DNA of 64,000 bases, taken from NCBI RefSeq assembly GCF_030811595.1, contig NZ_JAUSRB010000002.1, forward strand, positions 4,836,001 through 4,900,000, read 5' to 3'. Origin of the DNA: Streptosporangium brasiliense (GTDB lineage: Bacteria; Actinomycetota; Actinomycetes; Streptosporangiales; Streptosporangiaceae). Positions 61,099 through 64,000 of this stretch are shown one piece after another. A program made the translations under genes and the position numbers. The notes below the pieces were generated by a model, which saw nothing but the letters and a program-made list of their open reading frames with translations, was not told where the DNA came from and made no database searches. Within the stretch, counting starts at the first letter, position 1. Every line of letters begins with the position of its first letter.

Positions 61099-61788
61099 TT
61101 AAAGCGTCTGGAAATAGAAGCGGTAGGCGGTGCCGTCGTGCAGCATCGCCACCCGGCCGACATCGCTGTTGGCCGGATAGCCCTCCAGTTTCAGGTGGGG
61201 GACGGAGTTGTGGCCGTACTGGTATTCGTTCGCGGCGGCGTTCCACGAACCCTGGGAGATCATGTCGTTGTGCCCGTACTGGAAGGTGTAGAGGCGGTAG
61301 GCGGTGCCGTCGTGCAGCATCGTCCAGCGCGACCAGTCGGTGTCGGCCGGGAAACCGGTGACCTTGAGGGTGGGGATGTAGTTGCCGTACGACCACTGGT
61401 AGGTCGACGTTCCCGGCACCCAGACGAACTGGTAGAGGGTGGTGGGGTCGCCGAGTCGGCGCAGGTAGGCGTGGTAGGCCTCACCGCTGTGCAGCAGCGA
61501 GATACTGCTGCTGTCGGCGTCGGCGGGCGCGTTCGTCAGGGTGAGCACCGGGATCGAGTTGTGGCCGTAGGCGTATGACGTCCCGTTCCAGGCGAACTGG
61601 TAGAGGGTGTCGCGGCTACTGCCCTTGAAGACATAGAGGCGGTAGGCGCTGCCGTCGTGCGACATCGACCAGCGCCGGAAGTTGGCGTCGGCCGGCGCGC
61701 CGGTGATCGGGATGTTGGGGACCGAGTTGTAGCCGTACCGGTAGGTGTCGGTTCCGGGAACCCAGGCGCCCTGATTGACGGAGACCAT
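61099..61788 (-). CDS. Four-repeat beta-rich protein of unknown function
   Basis: A 229-residue protein built of four repeats of 54-60 residues. Each has a pattern like Q-x-x-W...Y-x-Y-G-x-N-S-V/I-P, then a hydrophobic strand, G/A-x-P-A-D/N-x-D, and M-L/S-H-D-G-x-A-Y-R-L/F-Y. The second repeat is most diverged (LLHSGEAYHAYLRR). This suggests a small beta-propeller or beta-trefoil-like binding protein, but I do not know the family. No signal peptide. ATG at 61788 is preferred over 61803 because GGAGGG lies 7 bases before it. Confidence 0.65.
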   Translation of the reverse strand: MVSVNQGAWVPGTDTYRYGYNSVPNIPITGAPADANFRRWSMSHDGSAYRLYVFKGSSRDTLYQFAWNGTSYAYGHNSIPVLTLTNAPADADSSSISLLHSGEAYHAYLRRLGDPTTLYQFVWVPGTSTYQWSYGNYIPTLKVTGFPADTDWSRWTMLHDGTAYRLYTFQYGHNDMISQGSWNAAANEYQYGHNSVPHLKLEGYPANSDVGRVAMLHDGTAYRFYFQTL

Positions 61789-62083
61789 CGATCGACCCTC
61801 CATGCGTGAAAAGAATGATTTCCGTGACGCATGCTGCGCTATGAGACGGTAAAGCAGTGCGGTGGATTCCGCCAGTGAGTTCCCGTCGCGAGCTATAAGG
61901 GCTGGAAATAGTCTCCATCTCGATAGGTATTCGAATGCGATAAAAGGGATTGTTTGGACATTTTGCTATGGTGACGCCGGATGGGCGGGGGAATTATCCG
62001 GCGATATTCGCGATATCCGGCCATGCTGAATATGAGAAGGTCCGTGTCGCCGTGCGGTCCGGCGCCGGCCTCCCGCGGCGGGC
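61789..62083. other. A/T-richer intergenic region
   Basis: Nearly 300 bases holding the likely promoter of the repeat-protein gene. The segment 61830-62030 is markedly less GC-rich than its surroundings. No gene was seen. Confidence 0.4.

Positions 62084-64000
<1,917 letters not shown>

Overview
The window is from a very GC-rich actinomycete chromosome. Supporting signs are strong G/C at third codon positions, many GTG and TTG starts, a SapB/Ram-type class III lanthipeptide cluster, XRE-DUF5753 regulation, EspC/WXG-like proteins and DUF732/DUF574 families. A filamentous Streptosporangiaceae-like genus is my inference from gene content only. No rRNA, tRNA or CRISPR array was found.

Layout. 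1-15300 is a DNA-maintenance block: a cut alpha/beta-hydrolase, sbcD-sbcC, a TetR regulator behind three matching 16-bp dyads, a ThrE-like exporter, a three-gene operon that looks like an SMC/kleisin/winged-helix complex (MukBEF/JetABC type) without its usual nuclease, and an AlkZ/YcaQ-like glycosylase. 15600-18720 holds a Q/P/Y-rich DUF732 membrane protein, scraps of a decayed prophage and an IS110 element, and a tandem-HTH XRE regulator. 18760-32490 is a potassium-transport island: kdpF-A-B-C-D-E with an extra 27-residue micro-ORF in front, a DUF4118 membrane protein, a KimA-like permease, and broken pieces of kdpD, a TrkA/KtrA subunit and a permease tail. A 239-bp inverted-repeat element sits at one edge. 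32487-35209 is a small ESX-associated cassette (EspC-like, membrane protein, frameshifted YbaB) plus a Nudix-HTH chimera. 35640-44836 is accessory: a secreted S15 peptidase, a beta-lactamase-fold hydrolase, two cytochromes P450, a PadR-DUF1048 operon ending in a collapsed drug ABC transporter, an IS256 remnant and a DUF574 methyltransferase.

45097-55354 is a class III lanthipeptide locus of the SapB (Ram) type. It has a LuxR-type response regulator, an S9 prolyl oligopeptidase, two ABC half-transporters, three precursor genes in 171-bp tandem repeats, a LanKC synthetase and a separate sensor kinase. Each predicted core has two Ser/Thr-x2-Ser/Thr-x3-Cys motifs, the labionin/lanthionine pattern. 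The synthetase would dehydrate and cyclise the cores, the transporters export them, and the S9 protease is a candidate leader peptidase.

55550-64000 is mostly ordinary: an M50 metalloprotease, an amidohydrolase-SnoaL-CorA operon, a coiled-coil protein, a truncated phosphotransferase, a methyltransferase, a four-repeat beta-rich protein, and a fused two-component 2-oxoacid dehydrogenase E1 cut by the window end.
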